A stretch of 64,000 nt of DNA from Georgenia sp. TF02-10 (GCF_022759505.1 NZ_CP094289.1:1426001-1490000), one strand, 5' to 3'; shown: positions 17,301 to 27,976, counted from the first letter of the stretch. Numbers and translations are program-made. Notes: generated by a model not told the origin, from the letters alone.

Positions 17301-17642
17301 TACGAGACGACGACCAGCGTGGACCTGGGCGAGGCGCCGGGCGCGGCCGCCGAGGTGCTGCCCGGGGGCGGGTTCGTGGTCCTGGACCTCGCCGTCGACG
17401 ACGCCCTGGCCGCCGAGGGCTACGCCCGGGACCTGGTCCGCCAGGTGCAGGACGAGCGCAAGGCCGCCGGGCTCTACGTCGCCGACCGGATCGCCCTGAC
17501 CCTCACCGTCCCGGCGGACAAGGCGGCCTGGGTGCAGGAGCACCGCGACCTCATCGCCACCGAGACCCTGGCCACCGAGCTGACCGTCACGCCCGACGAC
17601 GTGGCGGCGCCCACCGTGGCCCTGACCAAGCAGGAGGCGTGA
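14373..17642 (+). CDS. ileS: Isoleucine--tRNA ligase
   Basis: Class Ia aminoacyl-tRNA synthetase charging tRNA-Ile, with an editing domain that removes valine. The 1089-residue protein starts at TTG 14373, five bases after GAGGAG. The HIGH-type motif is in [20 protein letters not shown], the CP1 editing domain follows ([10 protein letters not shown]), and the KMSKS loop is [18 protein letters not shown]. The 1089-residue length and CP1 architecture are those of the long eukaryote-like bacterial IleS. The stop shares its last base with the folC start. Expression is expected to rise on isoleucine starvation through the T-box. Confidence 0.97.
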   Translation: MPDQPQRYPLHRPGAEVNPSPSFPAVEQDILQYWAQDDTFRASVADRPAGPDGANEFVFYDGPPFANGLPHYGHLLTGYVKDLVGRFQTQLGRRVERRFGWDTHGLPAELEAERILGITDKSQIEEMGIEAFNKACRDSVLRYTDEWRDYVTRQARWVDFDNDYKTLDVSFMESVIWAFKQLYDKGLAYEGYRVLPYCWHDQTPLSNHELRMDEDVYQMRQDPAVTVGLRLETGELALIWTTTPWTLPSNLAVAVGPDVDYVTLAPRQGPLAGERVLLAAARVPAYARELGEDPEVLRTVKGADLVGLHYAPIFDYYLARPAEEAPGPNAWTVLAADYVTTEDGTGLVHQAPAFGEEDMAACEAAGIRPVVPVDDGGRFTAEVADYAGTQVLAANKAIIADLKHATGPLARRPAAERAVLVRQETYDHSYPHCWRCGNPLIYKAVSSWFVRVTAFRDRMVELNQEVTWVPEHIKDGQFGHWLAGARDWSVSRNRYWGTPIPVWVSDDPAYPRIDVYGSLAELEADFGRLPLDRDGQPNLHRPFVDELTRPNPDDPTGAATMRRIPDVLDVWFDSGSMPYAQVHYPFENRDWFDHHFPGDFIVEYIGQTRGWFYTLHVLATALFDRPAFRSCLSHGIVLGSDGRKMSKSLRNYPDVREVLDRDGSDAMRWFLMSSPVLRGGNLVVTEEGIREGVRQVLLPLWNTWYFFALYAGTVDGGRGYLAQPVEADGDRAGGLDVMDRYLLARTRVLADTVREQLQAYDVPAAAQSVREHLDLLTNWYVRTSRQRFWDEDTGAFDTLYTALEVLTRVLAPLAPLVSEEIWRGLTGGRSVHLTDWPVLPAPADGAAEAALVAAMDTVREVVSTAHALRKAAKVRVRQPLRTLTVVVPDPGALAPFADLVAGEVNVKEVLLRTPEQSAHRVSTELRVLPRELDPAKRRHTQQIFAAAREGRWHGEPGGTLTLAGAGVDGLTLAPGEYETTTSVDLGEAPGAAAEVLPGGGFVVLDLAVDDALAAEGYARDLVRQVQDERKAAGLYVADRIALTLTVPADKAAWVQEHRDLIATETLATELTVTPDDVAAPTVALTKQEA

Positions 17643-19444
17643 TGAGCGCACAGACCCCAGACGGGACCGATGATCCGCCGCGCCGCACCCCGGAGGAGGC
17701 CGAGCGGGAGGCGCGCGAGCGCCTCGACGCCCTGCTGGCCGCCGCCGAGGAGGACGGGACCGACGACGTCGCCGCCGCGCCCGGCGGCGCCGGCGGCACC
17801 ACCGGGGCGGGCGGGGCACCGGGCGGGACCGGCGACGCCGAGGAGACCGGGCTGCGCGCCCTGCTCTCCTCCTCGCTCATCGCCGGCCCGGACCCGACGG
17901 TCGCCGACGAGCTCCTCGAGGACGACGAGCTGGACGACGACGAGGCGGACGACGACGACCTGGGCGTCTGGGCCGAGGACGAGGCGAGCGACGAGGACGA
18001 CGAGGCGGCCGGCCGGGCCCGGGCGGGCGGCGGCCGACCCGGGTCCCGCGGCGGCCGGCCCGCCACCGACGACGCCGCCCGGGCCGCCGCCGTCGCCGAC
18101 GCCCAGGCCGAGGAGGAGGTGCGGCAGATCTACCGGGACATCCTGACCCGGGCGCCCGAGCACGACGTCCAGCCCTCGTTGGACCGGGTCCGGGACGTCC
18201 TGGAGCTCCTCGGCGACCCGCAGCGCGCCTACCCCGTCATCCACCTCACCGGGACCAACGGCAAGACCTCCACCGCCCGGATGATCGAGCAGCTGCTCCG
18301 CGAGCGGGGGCTGCGCACCGGCCGGTTCACCTCCCCGCACCTGCACACGGTGCGGGAACGGATCGCGCTGGACGGGGAGCCCATCGCCCCGGCCGCCTTC
18401 GTCAGCACCTGGGCCGAGGTCGCGCCGTACATCGCGCTGGTGGATGAGCGCTCCCAGGCCGCCGGCGGGCCCCGGCTGAGCTTCTTCGAGGTCTTCACCG
18501 TCATGGCCTACGCCGCCTTCGCCGACGCCCCGGTCGACGTCGCCGTCGTCGAGGTCGGCATGGGCGGGCGGTGGGACGCCACCAACGTCGCCGACGGCGA
18601 GGTCGCCGTCCTCACCACCGTCGAGCGGGACCACGAGCGGTGGCTGGGGCACGCTCTGACCGACATCGCCGGGGAGAAGGTGGGCATCATCAAGGACCGG
18701 GCCACCGTCGTCGTCGCCGCGCAGCACGAGGAGGTCGACGGCGTGGTGCACACCGCCGCGGCCACCCACGGCGCTCGGCTGCTGCGCGAGGGCGCCGAGC
18801 TGGCGGTCCTCGACCGGCAGGTCGGGGTGGGCGGCCAGATGGTCACGCTGCGCACCCCGGCGGCGGTCTACGAGGACGTCTTCGTCCCGCTGCACGGCGC
18901 CCACCAGGCCCGCAACGCCCTCCTCGCGCTCGCGGCGGTGGAGGCGTTCTTCGGCGGCGGCGCGCTGGACGCCGGGCTGGTGGAGCAGGGCTTCGCCGGG
19001 GTCAGCTCCCCGGCCCGGCTGGAGGTGGTGCGCCGCAGCCCCACCGTCCTGGTCGACGCCGCCCACAACCCCGCCGGCGTGGATGCGCTGCGCGAGGCGG
19101 TGGAGGAGGCCTTCGACTTCCACCGGCTCGTCGGCGTCGTCGGGGTCATGGCGGACAAGGACGCCGAGGCGATCCTCGCCGGGCTCGAGCCCTTCCTCGC
19201 CGAGGTCGTGGTCACCCGCGCCAGCACCGAGCGGGCGATGGACGCCGAGGACCTGGGCGAGATCGCCCGGGACGTCTTCGGCGAGGACCGGGTGCAGGTG
19301 GCCGAGGGGCTCGCCGAGGCCATCGATCTCGCCGCCGCCCGGGCCGAGGCCGACACGTCCGAGGTGATGACCTCCACCGGGGTGCTGGTGGTGGGGTCGG
19401 TGCTGCTCGCCGCCGAGGCGCGGGCGATGCTGCGGCGGGGGTAG
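17642..19444 (+). CDS. folC: Dihydrofolate/folylpolyglutamate synthase with acidic N-terminal extension
   Basis: Adds glutamates to (dihydro)folates using ATP; Mur-ligase-like fold. The catalytic protein begins near residue 160 (RQIYRDILTRAPEHDVQPSL). The P-loop is LTGTNGKTSTARMIEQLL (about 192-209), followed by FTSPHLHTVRERI, EVGMGGRWDATNV and VLVDAAHNPAG. The first 160 residues are an unusual Ala/Gly/Asp/Glu-rich disordered extension with an Asp/Glu run at about 92-105. AGGAGG stands just before ATG 17642 and the ileS stop overlaps it, so this start is well supported, although an internal start cannot be excluded. Confidence 0.93.
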   Translation: MSAQTPDGTDDPPRRTPEEAEREARERLDALLAAAEEDGTDDVAAAPGGAGGTTGAGGAPGGTGDAEETGLRALLSSSLIAGPDPTVADELLEDDELDDDEADDDDLGVWAEDEASDEDDEAAGRARAGGGRPGSRGGRPATDDAARAAAVADAQAEEEVRQIYRDILTRAPEHDVQPSLDRVRDVLELLGDPQRAYPVIHLTGTNGKTSTARMIEQLLRERGLRTGRFTSPHLHTVRERIALDGEPIAPAAFVSTWAEVAPYIALVDERSQAAGGPRLSFFEVFTVMAYAAFADAPVDVAVVEVGMGGRWDATNVADGEVAVLTTVERDHERWLGHALTDIAGEKVGIIKDRATVVVAAQHEEVDGVVHTAAATHGARLLREGAELAVLDRQVGVGGQMVTLRTPAAVYEDVFVPLHGAHQARNALLALAAVEAFFGGGALDAGLVEQGFAGVSSPARLEVVRRSPTVLVDAAHNPAGVDALREAVEEAFDFHRLVGVVGVMADKDAEAILAGLEPFLAEVVVTRASTERAMDAEDLGEIARDVFGEDRVQVAEGLAEAIDLAAARAEADTSEVMTSTGVLVVGSVLLAAEARAMLRRG

Positions 19445-19455
19445 CCGGGAGACAG

Positions 19456-19500
19456 GCAGGGCGCGTCGCCGGGCCGTCACCCGGGCCCGGGGCGCCCTGC
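19456..19500 (+). terminator. Hairpin after folC
   Basis: Arms GCAGGGCGC (19456-19464) and GCGCCCTGC (19492-19500) enclose a further GC-rich inner hairpin. No U-tract follows, as is common in actinobacteria. Confidence 0.5.
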
Positions 19501-19702
19501 TGCCGGCGCGCCTGACCGGCCCCGCACGCCGCTGCCGACGCGCCTGACCGGCCCCCGCACGCTCCCGGCCTGCACGTCCGTGCCCGGCCGGGCGCCGTCG
19601 GCGGGAATCGGTCCCCGGCGGTGGCGGCCCGAGCGCCTCAGGCGCAAGGATGACGGACGGGGCCCGGTGGCGGGCCCGTCGGACCAACCGAAGGAGTCGT
19701 CG

Positions 19703-20704
<1,002 letters not shown>

Positions 20705-20851
20705 GCCCCGGACGTGAGCCGGGTCCGGCGGCGACGGACACCGCCGGCCACGCCGGGTAGGGCCGCCGCCCAGACCGGCCGACCGCGGCCGGTCCCGCCG
20801 GCCACCGCTGCCCCCGACCAGGGGACGGCCCCGCACCAAGAAGGAGGACGG

Positions 20852-21508
20852 ATGAGCGCCACGCTGGGCGCCCCCTGGGCGCTGGACTGGATGGCCCGCG
20901 CCGCGAAGGTCATCGCCGAGAACCGGATCGAGCTCATCGAGCTGGACCGGGCGATCGGCGACGGCGACCACGGCGAGAACCTCGACCGGGGGTTCACCGC
21001 GGTGACGGCCAAGCTCGACGGCGCCAGCCCGGCCACGCCCGGGGAGGTGCTCAAGACCGTCGCCACCACCCTGATGTCCAGCGTCGGCGGGGCCGCCGGC
21101 CCGCTGTACGGCACGGCCTTCCTGCGCGGGTCGAAGGTGGCCGACGGCGACCTCGACGGCGCCGCCGTGGCGGCCCTGCTGGAGGCCGGCCTGACGGGCA
21201 TCAAGGCCCGCGGCAAGGCCGAGCCCGGGGAGAAGACGATGGTCGACGCCTGGAGCCGGGCGGCCGAGGCGGCCCGGGCCGCCGCGGACGGCGGCGCTGA
21301 CCCGGCCACGGTGCTGCGGGCGGCCGCCGAGGCCGCCGTTGCCGGCTCGGACGCCACCGTCGACATGGTGGCCACCAAGGGCCGGGCCAGCTACCTCGGC
21401 GAACGCTCGGCGGGGCACCGGGACCCCGGTGCGCAGTCCTCCGCGCTGCTGCTGCAGGCCGCCGCCGAGGCCGCCGAGGCGGCGGCCGGGTCCGGGGGCG
21501 CCGGATGA
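20852..21508 (+). CDS. dhaL: Dihydroxyacetone kinase subunit DhaL
   Basis: ADP-binding subunit that passes phosphate from DhaM to dihydroxyacetone held by DhaK. It has 218 residues. The Mg-ADP aspartates are in ELDRAIGDGDHGENLDRGF (Asp32, Asp37, Asp39). The start is ATG 20852, with AAGGAGG about six bases upstream. A 147-bp gap separates it from dhaK, and it overlaps dhaM by four bases. Confidence 0.94.
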   Translation: MSATLGAPWALDWMARAAKVIAENRIELIELDRAIGDGDHGENLDRGFTAVTAKLDGASPATPGEVLKTVATTLMSSVGGAAGPLYGTAFLRGSKVADGDLDGAAVAALLEAGLTGIKARGKAEPGEKTMVDAWSRAAEAARAAADGGADPATVLRAAAEAAVAGSDATVDMVATKGRASYLGERSAGHRDPGAQSSALLLQAAAEAAEAAAGSGGAG

Positions 21509-22317
21509 GCGTCCGGACCGGCATCGTCGTCGTCTCCCACTCCGCCCGGCTCGCCGAGGGCCTGGTGGAGGTCGCCGCCCAGATGGCGCCGGACGTGGCC
21601 CTGCGCGCCGCCGGCGGCACCGACGAGGGCGGGATCGGCACCAGCTTCGCCAAGGTCGAGGCCGCCGTCGAGGAGCTCGCCGGCGCCGGAGAGGTGGTGG
21701 TGGTGACGGACCTCGGCTCGGCCACCATGACGGCGGAGTCCGTGCTGGAGACGCTCGACGACGCCACCGCCGTCCTCGCCGACGGCCCGCTCGTGGAGGG
21801 CACCGTCGCCGGGGCGGTGGCCGCCCAGGGCGGCGCCGACGCCGCGGCGGTGGCCCGGGCGGTCGGCGAGGCGGCAGGCAGCTTCCGGGCTGCGGGGACT
21901 GCGGGTGCTCCCGACGGTGGGGGAGCGGGGGACGCGGACACCGCGGGCAGCGGAGCCGATGGCGGCGCCGTCGGGGACAGCGACACCGGCGCCGGCGGCA
22001 GTGGCGCCGGTGCCGAGGACACCGACGCCGACACCGAAGACCGCGCCGCCGGGGACGGGACCGCCGTCGAGGCGACGCTGCGGCTGACCAACAAGGTCGG
22101 GCTGCACGCCCGGCCGGCCGCCCTCCTCGCCCGCCTCGTTGGCGGGTTCGACGCCGAGGTGACCGTCAACGACGTCGACGCCGACAGCGTTCTGGCCCTG
22201 ATGGGTCTGGGCCTGGAGCAGGGCGACGAGATGCGGGTCCGCGCCAGCGGCGCCGAGGCGGCCCAGGCGGTGTCCGCCGTGCGGCAGGCGGTGGCCGAGG
22301 GCTTCGGCGAGGAGTAG
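21505..22317 (+). CDS. dhaM: PTS-dependent dihydroxyacetone kinase phosphotransferase DhaM (EIIA-HPr)
   Basis: Relays phosphate from the PTS to DhaL. The N-terminal EIIA-Man-like domain (about 1-128) has its His in VVVSHSARLAEG (His12). A 55-60 residue Gly/Asp/Thr linker follows. The C-terminal HPr-like domain (about 188-270) has the active His in KVGLHARPAALLARLVGG (His201). The EI domain found in longer DhaM proteins is absent, so a separate PtsI (and possibly HPr) elsewhere must feed it. Confidence 0.93.
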   Translation: MSVRTGIVVVSHSARLAEGLVEVAAQMAPDVALRAAGGTDEGGIGTSFAKVEAAVEELAGAGEVVVVTDLGSATMTAESVLETLDDATAVLADGPLVEGTVAGAVAAQGGADAAAVARAVGEAAGSFRAAGTAGAPDGGGAGDADTAGSGADGGAVGDSDTGAGGSGAGAEDTDADTEDRAAGDGTAVEATLRLTNKVGLHARPAALLARLVGGFDAEVTVNDVDADSVLALMGLGLEQGDEMRVRASGAEAAQAVSAVRQAVAEGFGEE

Positions 22318-22318
22318 G

Positions 22319-22324
22319 TAGCCT
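22319..22324 (+). promoter_or_regulatory. Leaderless -10 (TAGCCT) for the DUF4233 gene
   Basis: TAGCCT lies six bases before GTG 22331 and directly after the dhaM stop, so this gene has its own promoter and is not part of the dha operon. Confidence 0.5.
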
Positions 22325-22330
22325 GCTGCC

Positions 22331-22798
22331 GTGAGCAGCCAGCCCGACGGTCCCGCGGAGCCCCGCCCACCGGCGTCGGCCGAGCCCCGTCAGCCGGTGT
22401 CGGCCGAGCCCCGCCCGCCCGGTTCGGCCCGGCGGATGTTCGCCTCCACCGTCCTGGTCAGCGAGCTGCTCGTGGTCGGCTTCGCCACCCTCGTCGCGCA
22501 CGGCCTGCGCCTGGCCGACCTGGGCCTGGTCTGGGCCGCCGGCGGCGCCGTCATGGCCGTCTGCGCCGTCGCCGCCGCGCTGCTGCGCACCCGGGCCGGG
22601 TACCTGCTGGGCTGGGCGGTCCAGGCGCTCCTCATCGCCACCGGCGTCGCGGTGCCGATGATGTTCGCCGTCGGGATCATCTTCGCGATCCTGTGGGCGG
22701 CGAGCATGACCATCGGCGCCCGGATCGACCGCGAGCGGCAGGAGCGCTACGCCGCCGAGGTGGCGCACTACCGGTCGGGGGCCGCGGCCGCCGGCTGA
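22331..22798 (+). CDS. DUF4233 membrane protein
   Basis: A 155-residue integral membrane protein of unknown function. A Pro-rich N-terminus (about 35 residues) with a repeated SAEPR(Q/P)P motif is followed by four hydrophobic helices (starting STVLVSELLVVGFATLV) and a charged tail (RIDRERQERYAAEVAHY). In actinobacteria this family usually sits between folC and ndk, as it does here apart from the inserted dha operon and inverted map. Confidence 0.85.
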   Translation: MSSQPDGPAEPRPPASAEPRQPVSAEPRPPGSARRMFASTVLVSELLVVGFATLVAHGLRLADLGLVWAAGGAVMAVCAVAAALLRTRAGYLLGWAVQALLIATGVAVPMMFAVGIIFAILWAASMTIGARIDRERQERYAAEVAHYRSGAAAAG

Positions 22799-22827
22799 GC
22801 GCCGCGGACCGTCAGGACCAGTGGCCG

Positions 22828-23598
22828 TCAGGACGGGCGGGCGGTCAGCACCAGCGGACCTTCCTCCGTGATCGCGACGGTGTGCTCGCTGTGCGCGCCG
22901 CGCGAGCCGTCGGCGCTGCGCAGGGTCCACCCGTCGGGGTCGGTGTAGATCTCGTCGGTGCCCACCAGGAACCACGGCTCGAGCGCGACGACCAGCCCCG
23001 GCCGGAGCCGGTAGCCCCGGCCCGGGCGCCCGTCGTTGGGCACGTGCGGGTCCTCGTGCATGGCCCGGCCGACCCCGTGCCCGCCGAACTGGGTGTTGAC
23101 GCGGAAGCCCTCCGCCCGGGCCACCTCGCCGATCGCGGCGGAGATGTCCCCGAGCGTGCTCCCCACCTGCGCCGCGGCGATCGCCCGCTCCAGCGCCCGC
23201 TCGGTCGCGGCGATCAGGCGCCGGTCCTCCTCCCGCTGCCGGCCGACGACGATGCTCACCGCCGAGTCCGCGACCCACCCGTCGACGCTCGCGGCGAAGT
23301 CCAGGGACAGCAGGTCGCCGTCGCGCAGCGCGTACCCGCTCGGCAGCCCGTGGAGGACGGCGTCGTTGACCGAGGTGCACAGCACGTGGCCGAACGGGCT
23401 CGCGCCAAAGGAGGGGTGGTAGTCGAGGTAGGACGACTCGGCGCCGGCGTCGCGGATCATGCGGTGCGCGAGGGCGTCGAGGTCGAGCAGGGTGACGCCC
23501 ACCTCCGCGGCGTCGCGCAGCGCCGTCAGCACCTCGGCCACGAACGCCCCGGCGGGACGCATCGCCGCCACCTCTGCCGATGTCTTGAGCTCGATCAC
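22828..23598 (-). CDS. map: Type I methionine aminopeptidase
   Basis: Removes N-terminal Met from nascent proteins. The 256-residue protein starts at GTG 23598. Metal ligands are visible: Asp in [21 protein letters not shown] (two Asp), His in [18 protein letters not shown], Glu in VVALEPWF and Glu in HTVAITEEG. It lacks the N-terminal SH3-binding zinc extension. It is inverted relative to DUF4233 and ndk. Its short N-terminus is fixed by a leaderless promoter. Confidence 0.95.
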   Translation of the reverse strand: MIELKTSAEVAAMRPAGAFVAEVLTALRDAAEVGVTLLDLDALAHRMIRDAGAESSYLDYHPSFGASPFGHVLCTSVNDAVLHGLPSGYALRDGDLLSLDFAASVDGWVADSAVSIVVGRQREEDRRLIAATERALERAIAAAQVGSTLGDISAAIGEVARAEGFRVNTQFGGHGVGRAMHEDPHVPNDGRPGRGYRLRPGLVVALEPWFLVGTDEIYTDPDGWTLRSADGSRGAHSEHTVAITEEGPLVLTARPS

Positions 23599-23604
23599 GG
23601 ACCC

Positions 23605-23610
23605 AGGCTA
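23605..23610 (-). promoter_or_regulatory. Leaderless -10 (TAGCCT) for map
   Basis: Reverse-strand TAGCCT, six bases, then GTG 23598. The hexamer is the same as at the DUF4233 gene. Confidence 0.55.
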
Positions 23611-23693
23611 TGGCGTCCCCCGGCCCCGCCCGGCAGCCGGCCGGCGCGGACCCGGACCCGGGTCGGGGGCGGCGGACGGCGGACCGCGACCGG

Positions 23694-23699
23694 TAGTCT
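23694..23699 (+). promoter_or_regulatory. Leaderless -10 (TAGTCT) for ndk
   Basis: TAGTCT stands eight bases before GTG 23708. No ribosome site is visible. Confidence 0.45.
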
Positions 23700-23707
23700 C
23701 GCTGCAC

Positions 23708-24151
23708 GTGACCACATCAACGCCCCCGGCCGCCGTCGAGCGCACCCTCGTCCTGATCAAGCCCGACGGCGTCGCCCGCGGCCTGACCGGGGAGGTGCTG
23801 CGGCGCATCGAGGCCAAGGGCTACCGCCTGGCGGCGCTGGACCTGCGCACCGCCGGCGCCGACCTGCTCGCCCAGCACTACGCCGAGCACGAGGGCAAGC
23901 CCTTCTACCAGCCGCTGATGGACTTCATGAGCTCGGGGCCGGTGGTCGCCGCGGTCGTCGAGGGCCAGCGGGTGATCGAGGGCTTCCGCGCCCTCGCCGG
24001 CGCCACCGACCCCACCACCGCCGCCCCCGGCACCATCCGCGGGGACCTGGGCCGGGACTGGGGCACCACGGTGGTGCAGAACCTCGTGCACGGCTCGGAC
24101 TCCGCCGCGTCCGCGGCCCGCGAGATCGGGCTGTGGTTCCCCGGGCGGTGA
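23708..24151 (+). CDS. ndk: Nucleoside-diphosphate kinase
   Basis: Transfers the gamma phosphate from ATP to NDPs through a phospho-His. It has 147 residues from GTG 23708. Motifs are [20 protein letters not shown], and the active His128 in NLVHGSDS. The usual length is about 136-140; the extra residues are the N-terminal TTSTPPAAV. It is part of the conserved folC-DUF4233-ndk neighbourhood. Confidence 0.95.
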   Translation: MTTSTPPAAVERTLVLIKPDGVARGLTGEVLRRIEAKGYRLAALDLRTAGADLLAQHYAEHEGKPFYQPLMDFMSSGPVVAAVVEGQRVIEGFRALAGATDPTTAAPGTIRGDLGRDWGTTVVQNLVHGSDSAASAAREIGLWFPGR

Positions 24152-24267
24152 CGCCGCTCGGCGCGCCCCGGCACGGGACCGGGGCCCGGGCGGGCTGCGC
24201 CGGGGTCCGCCGACACGCCGTGACACGGGTTGTGGACAGCCCGGCCGGCCGCGCGGATGGCGGCCCG

Positions 24268-24273
24268 TAGGCT
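24268..24273 (+). promoter_or_regulatory. Leaderless -10 (TAGGCT) for smc
   Basis: TAGGCT, six bases, GTG 24280. No ribosome site precedes the start. Confidence 0.55.
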
Positions 24274-24279
24274 TCCGCC

Positions 24280-27200
24280 GTGCACCTGAAGACGCTGACG
24301 CTGCGGGGATTCAAGTCCTTCGCGTCCGCGACGACCCTCCGGCTGGAGCCGGGGATCACCTGCGTCGTCGGGCCCAACGGCTCGGGCAAGTCCAACGTCG
24401 TCGACGCGCTGGCCTGGGTGATGGGGGAGCAGGGCGCCAAGACCCTCCGCGGCGGCTCGATGGCCGACGTCATCTTCGCCGGCACCTCCGCCCGGGCCCC
24501 GCTCGGCCGCGCCGAGGTCTCCCTCACCATCGACAACACCGACGGCGTCCTGCCCATCGAGTACACCGAGGTGACCATCTCGCGGACCATGTTCCGCTCC
24601 GGCGGCTCGGAGTACGCCATCAACGGCACGCCCTGCCGCCTGCTCGACATCCAGGAGCTCCTCTCGGACACCGGCATGGGCCGGGAGATGCACGTCATCG
24701 TCGGCCAGGGCCGGCTGGACTCCGTGCTCCAGGCCACCGCCGAGGACCGCCGCGGCTTCATCGAGGAGGCCGCGGGCGTCCTGAAGCACCGGCGCCGCAA
24801 GGAGAAGGCGCTGCGCAAGCTCGAGGCGATGGCCGCCAACCTCGCCCGGGTCACCGACCTCACCGCGGAGATCCGCCGCCAGCTCGGGCCGCTCGCCCGC
24901 CAGGCCGACGTCGCCCGCCGCGCCCAGGTGGTCCAGGCCGACCTGCGCGACGCCCGCGCCCGCCTGCTCGCCGACGACCTCGTCCAGCTCACCGCCACCC
25001 TGGCCCGGGACGAGGCCGACGAGACCGCGCTGCGGGCCCGGCGCGCCGAGGTCGAGGCCGCCCAGGACGCCGCCCGCGCCCGGCTCGCCGCGCTGGAGCA
25101 GGCCGCCGCCGCGGCGGCGCCCCGCCTCGGCGAGGCCACCGACGTCTGGTACCAGCTCTCCGGCCTGCGGGAACGGCTGCGGGCCCTGGCCGAGGTGGCC
25201 GCCGAGCGGTGCCGCCACCTCGGCACCCCCGAGCCCGCCGCCGAGGGCCGGGACCCCGACGAGCTCGCCGCCCGGGCGGCCGCCGTCGCCGAGCAGGAGG
25301 CGGCGCTGGCCGCGGACCTCGACGCCGCCCGGGAGACGCTCGCCGCCGCCGTCGCCGAGCGCACCGCCGCCGAGGACGCCGAGCGGGAGGCCGAACGGGC
25401 GCTGGCCGCCGTGCACAGGGGGGTGGCGGACCGCCGGGAGGGCCTGGCCCGGCTGACCGGGCAGGTCGGGGCGCGGCGCTCCCGGCTGGAGGCCGCCGAG
25501 GCCGAGCTGGGCCGGCTCCGGGAGACCGCCGCGGCCGCCGAGGAGCGGGCCCGGCGGGCCCGGGCCGAGTTCGCCGCCCTGGAGCAGCAGGTCGCCGGGG
25601 ACGAGGAGGGCGAGGAGGGGCTGGACGAGGCGCACGAGGCCGCAACGGCCGAGCTCGCCGACGCCGAGGCGGCCCTCGCCGCGCTGCACGAGGAGGAGCG
25701 GGCGGCCGAGGCCGCGCGGACGACCGCCGGCGCCCGCCGGGACGCCCTCGCGCTGTCGCTGCGCCGCAAGGACGGCACCGGAGCTCTGCTGGCCGCCGGG
25801 CTGCCCGGGGTGCTGGGCCCGGTGCCGGAGCGGATCACCGTCGCGCCGGGCTGGGAGAACGCGGTGGCCGCGGCGCTCGGCCCGGCCGCCGACGCCGCGG
25901 TCGTGGAGTCGGTGGGCAGCGCCGTCGACGCCCTGCGGCACGCCCGGGACACCGAAGCGGGGCAGGTGCGGGTGGTCGTGGCCGGGCCGGGGACGGGCGA
26001 CGGTGAGGACGGTGCCGGTGCCGGTGGGGCTGCCGGCGACGCCGACGCCGACGCCGGCCTCACCGACGCCCACGCGCCGCAGGCGCTGCCCGCCGACGGC
26101 GACGCGCCGCAGGCGCTGCCCGCCGACGCCCAGCCAGCCGCGACGCTCGTCACCGCCGACGACCCCGCCCTACGCGCCACGCTGCACCGGCTGCTCGCCG
26201 ACGTCGTCGTCGTGGAAGACCTGACGGCCGCCCGCCGGGTGCTCGCCGCCGCCCCGTGCCGCACCGCCGTCACCCGCGCCGGGGACCTGCTCTCCACCGT
26301 GCACGGCGTCGGTGGCGCCACCGGGGCGCCGAGCGTGCTGGAGCTGCAGGCCGCCCACGAGGAGGCGGCCGGTGAGGTCGAGGCCGCCACCGCCCGGCTG
26401 GAGCGGACCCGGTTCGCCCTCGGCCCAGCCCGGGAGCGGGTGAGCGCGGCGCAGGAGCGCGCCGCCGCCACGCTCGACGCCCTGCACACCTCCGACGCCC
26501 GGTTGGCCGCCGTCGCCGAGCAGCTCGGCCGGCTCGGCCAGACGCTGCGCGCGGCCGAGGCGGAGGTCGAGCGCGCCGGTCCGGCGATCGCCCGGGTGGA
26601 GGCCGAGATCGCTGAGCACGGCGCCGAGCTCGCTGCCCTCGCCGAGCGGCTCGAGGTCGCCCGGCGCGAGCCCGCCGACGCCGAGGCCGACCTGGCGAGT
26701 GCGACCGCGGAGCGGACCGCGCGGACCGAGGTCGCCCGCGCCGCCCGCACCGCCGAGACCGACGCCCGCCTCGCCCTGCGCACCCTGGAGGAGCAGGCGA
26801 AGTCCCTCGCCGGCCGGGCGGCCTCCCTCCGGGCGGCCGCCGACGCCGAGCGTGCGGCCCGCCGCCGGGCCGCCGAGCGGGAGGCCCGCCGGGCCGCCCA
26901 GGCCGCCGTCGCCCAGGAGGTCCGCACCGGCGCGGAACGGGCCGCGGCCGCCATCGAGGAGTCCGTGGCCGCGGCCGCCGCCGAGCGGGCGGCGGTGGAG
27001 GCCGAGCGCGCGGAGCGGGAGGAGGCCATCGCGGCGGTGCGGGCGGAGCTGGCGGAGGCCGCCGAGGCGCTGGCCCGGCTCACCGACGCCGCGCACCGGG
27101 ACGAGGTCGCCCGGGCCGAGCAGCGGCTGCGGATCAGCCAGCTCCAGGAGCGGGCGGTGGCCGAGCTCGGGCTGGACCCCGAGGTGCTGGTCGACGAGTT

Positions 27201-27939
27201 CGGCCCGGACCGCCCGGTCCCCGCCGCCCCGCCGGCCGACGGCGAGGAGGCCCCGCTGCCGCGGCCCTACGTCCGGGACGAGCAGGTCAAGCGGCTGCGG
27301 GCCGCCGAGCGGGACCTGGGTCGCCTGGGCAAGGTCAACCCGCTCGCCCTGGAGGAGCACGCCGCGCTGGCCGAGCGGCACAAGTTCCTCACCGACCAGC
27401 TCGCCGACCTGAAGAAGTCCCGCGCCGACCTGCTCCAGATCGTCAAGGAGGTCGACGACCGCGTCGAGCAGGTGTTCAGCGAGGCCTACCGGGACACGGC
27501 GCGGGAGTTCGAGGGGGTCTTCGCCCGGCTCTTCCCCGGCGGCGAGGGCCGGCTGGTCCTCACCGACCCCGACGACATGCTCACCACCGGCGTCGAGATC
27601 GAGGCCCGCCCGGCCGGGAAGAAGGTCAAGCGGCTCTCGCTGCTCTCCGGCGGGGAGCGGTCGCTGACCGCCACCGCCCTGCTCGTGGCGATCTTCAAGG
27701 CCCGGCCGAGCCCGTTCTACGTCATGGACGAGGTCGAGGCCGCGCTCGACGACGTCAACCTGGGCCGCCTGCTGGACATCTTCACCGAGCTGCGCAAGGA
27801 CTCCCAGCTCATCGTCATCACCCACCAGAAGCGCACGATGGAGATCGCCGACGCCCTCTACGGGGTGACCATGCGCGGGGACGGGGTCACCACGGTGATC
27901 TCCCAGCGGCTGGCACGGGAGCGGGAGCCGGTGGCCTGA
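24280..27939 (+). CDS. smc: Chromosome partition protein SMC
   Basis: ATPase of the condensin-like complex that compacts and segregates chromosomes. The 1219-residue protein has Walker A GPNGSGKSN at about 31-39, long Ala/Glu/Arg coiled coils, a hinge near 500-660, the signature LLSGGERSLTATALLVAIFK and Walker B FYVMDEVEAALDDVN. The hinge region carries an odd Gly/Ala/Asp-rich insertion with a duplicated APQALPAD motif. scpA/scpB are not in the window. GTG 24280 fits the leaderless promoter and gives the usual MHLKxLTLRGFKSF start. Confidence 0.96.
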   Translation: MHLKTLTLRGFKSFASATTLRLEPGITCVVGPNGSGKSNVVDALAWVMGEQGAKTLRGGSMADVIFAGTSARAPLGRAEVSLTIDNTDGVLPIEYTEVTISRTMFRSGGSEYAINGTPCRLLDIQELLSDTGMGREMHVIVGQGRLDSVLQATAEDRRGFIEEAAGVLKHRRRKEKALRKLEAMAANLARVTDLTAEIRRQLGPLARQADVARRAQVVQADLRDARARLLADDLVQLTATLARDEADETALRARRAEVEAAQDAARARLAALEQAAAAAAPRLGEATDVWYQLSGLRERLRALAEVAAERCRHLGTPEPAAEGRDPDELAARAAAVAEQEAALAADLDAARETLAAAVAERTAAEDAEREAERALAAVHRGVADRREGLARLTGQVGARRSRLEAAEAELGRLRETAAAAEERARRARAEFAALEQQVAGDEEGEEGLDEAHEAATAELADAEAALAALHEEERAAEAARTTAGARRDALALSLRRKDGTGALLAAGLPGVLGPVPERITVAPGWENAVAAALGPAADAAVVESVGSAVDALRHARDTEAGQVRVVVAGPGTGDGEDGAGAGGAAGDADADAGLTDAHAPQALPADGDAPQALPADAQPAATLVTADDPALRATLHRLLADVVVVEDLTAARRVLAAAPCRTAVTRAGDLLSTVHGVGGATGAPSVLELQAAHEEAAGEVEAATARLERTRFALGPARERVSAAQERAAATLDALHTSDARLAAVAEQLGRLGQTLRAAEAEVERAGPAIARVEAEIAEHGAELAALAERLEVARREPADAEADLASATAERTARTEVARAARTAETDARLALRTLEEQAKSLAGRAASLRAAADAERAARRRAAEREARRAAQAAVAQEVRTGAERAAAAIEESVAAAAAERAAVEAERAEREEAIAAVRAELAEAAEALARLTDAAHRDEVARAEQRLRISQLQERAVAELGLDPEVLVDEFGPDRPVPAAPPADGEEAPLPRPYVRDEQVKRLRAAERDLGRLGKVNPLALEEHAALAERHKFLTDQLADLKKSRADLLQIVKEVDDRVEQVFSEAYRDTAREFEGVFARLFPGGEGRLVLTDPDDMLTTGVEIEARPAGKKVKRLSLLSGGERSLTATALLVAIFKARPSPFYVMDEVEAALDDVNLGRLLDIFTELRKDSQLIVITHQKRTMEIADALYGVTMRGDGVTTVISQRLAREREPVA
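26072..26128 (+). repeat. 30-bp in-frame repeat inside the SMC hinge region
   Basis: Two identical 27-bp copies (26072-26098 and 26102-26128) with a 30-bp period encode APQALPADGD then APQALPAD. It forms part of a roughly 40-residue low-complexity insertion. Confidence 0.85.
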
Positions 27940-27976
27940 CGGCGACGGGGCCGCCGGCGGGCTGGCGAGGACCGAG

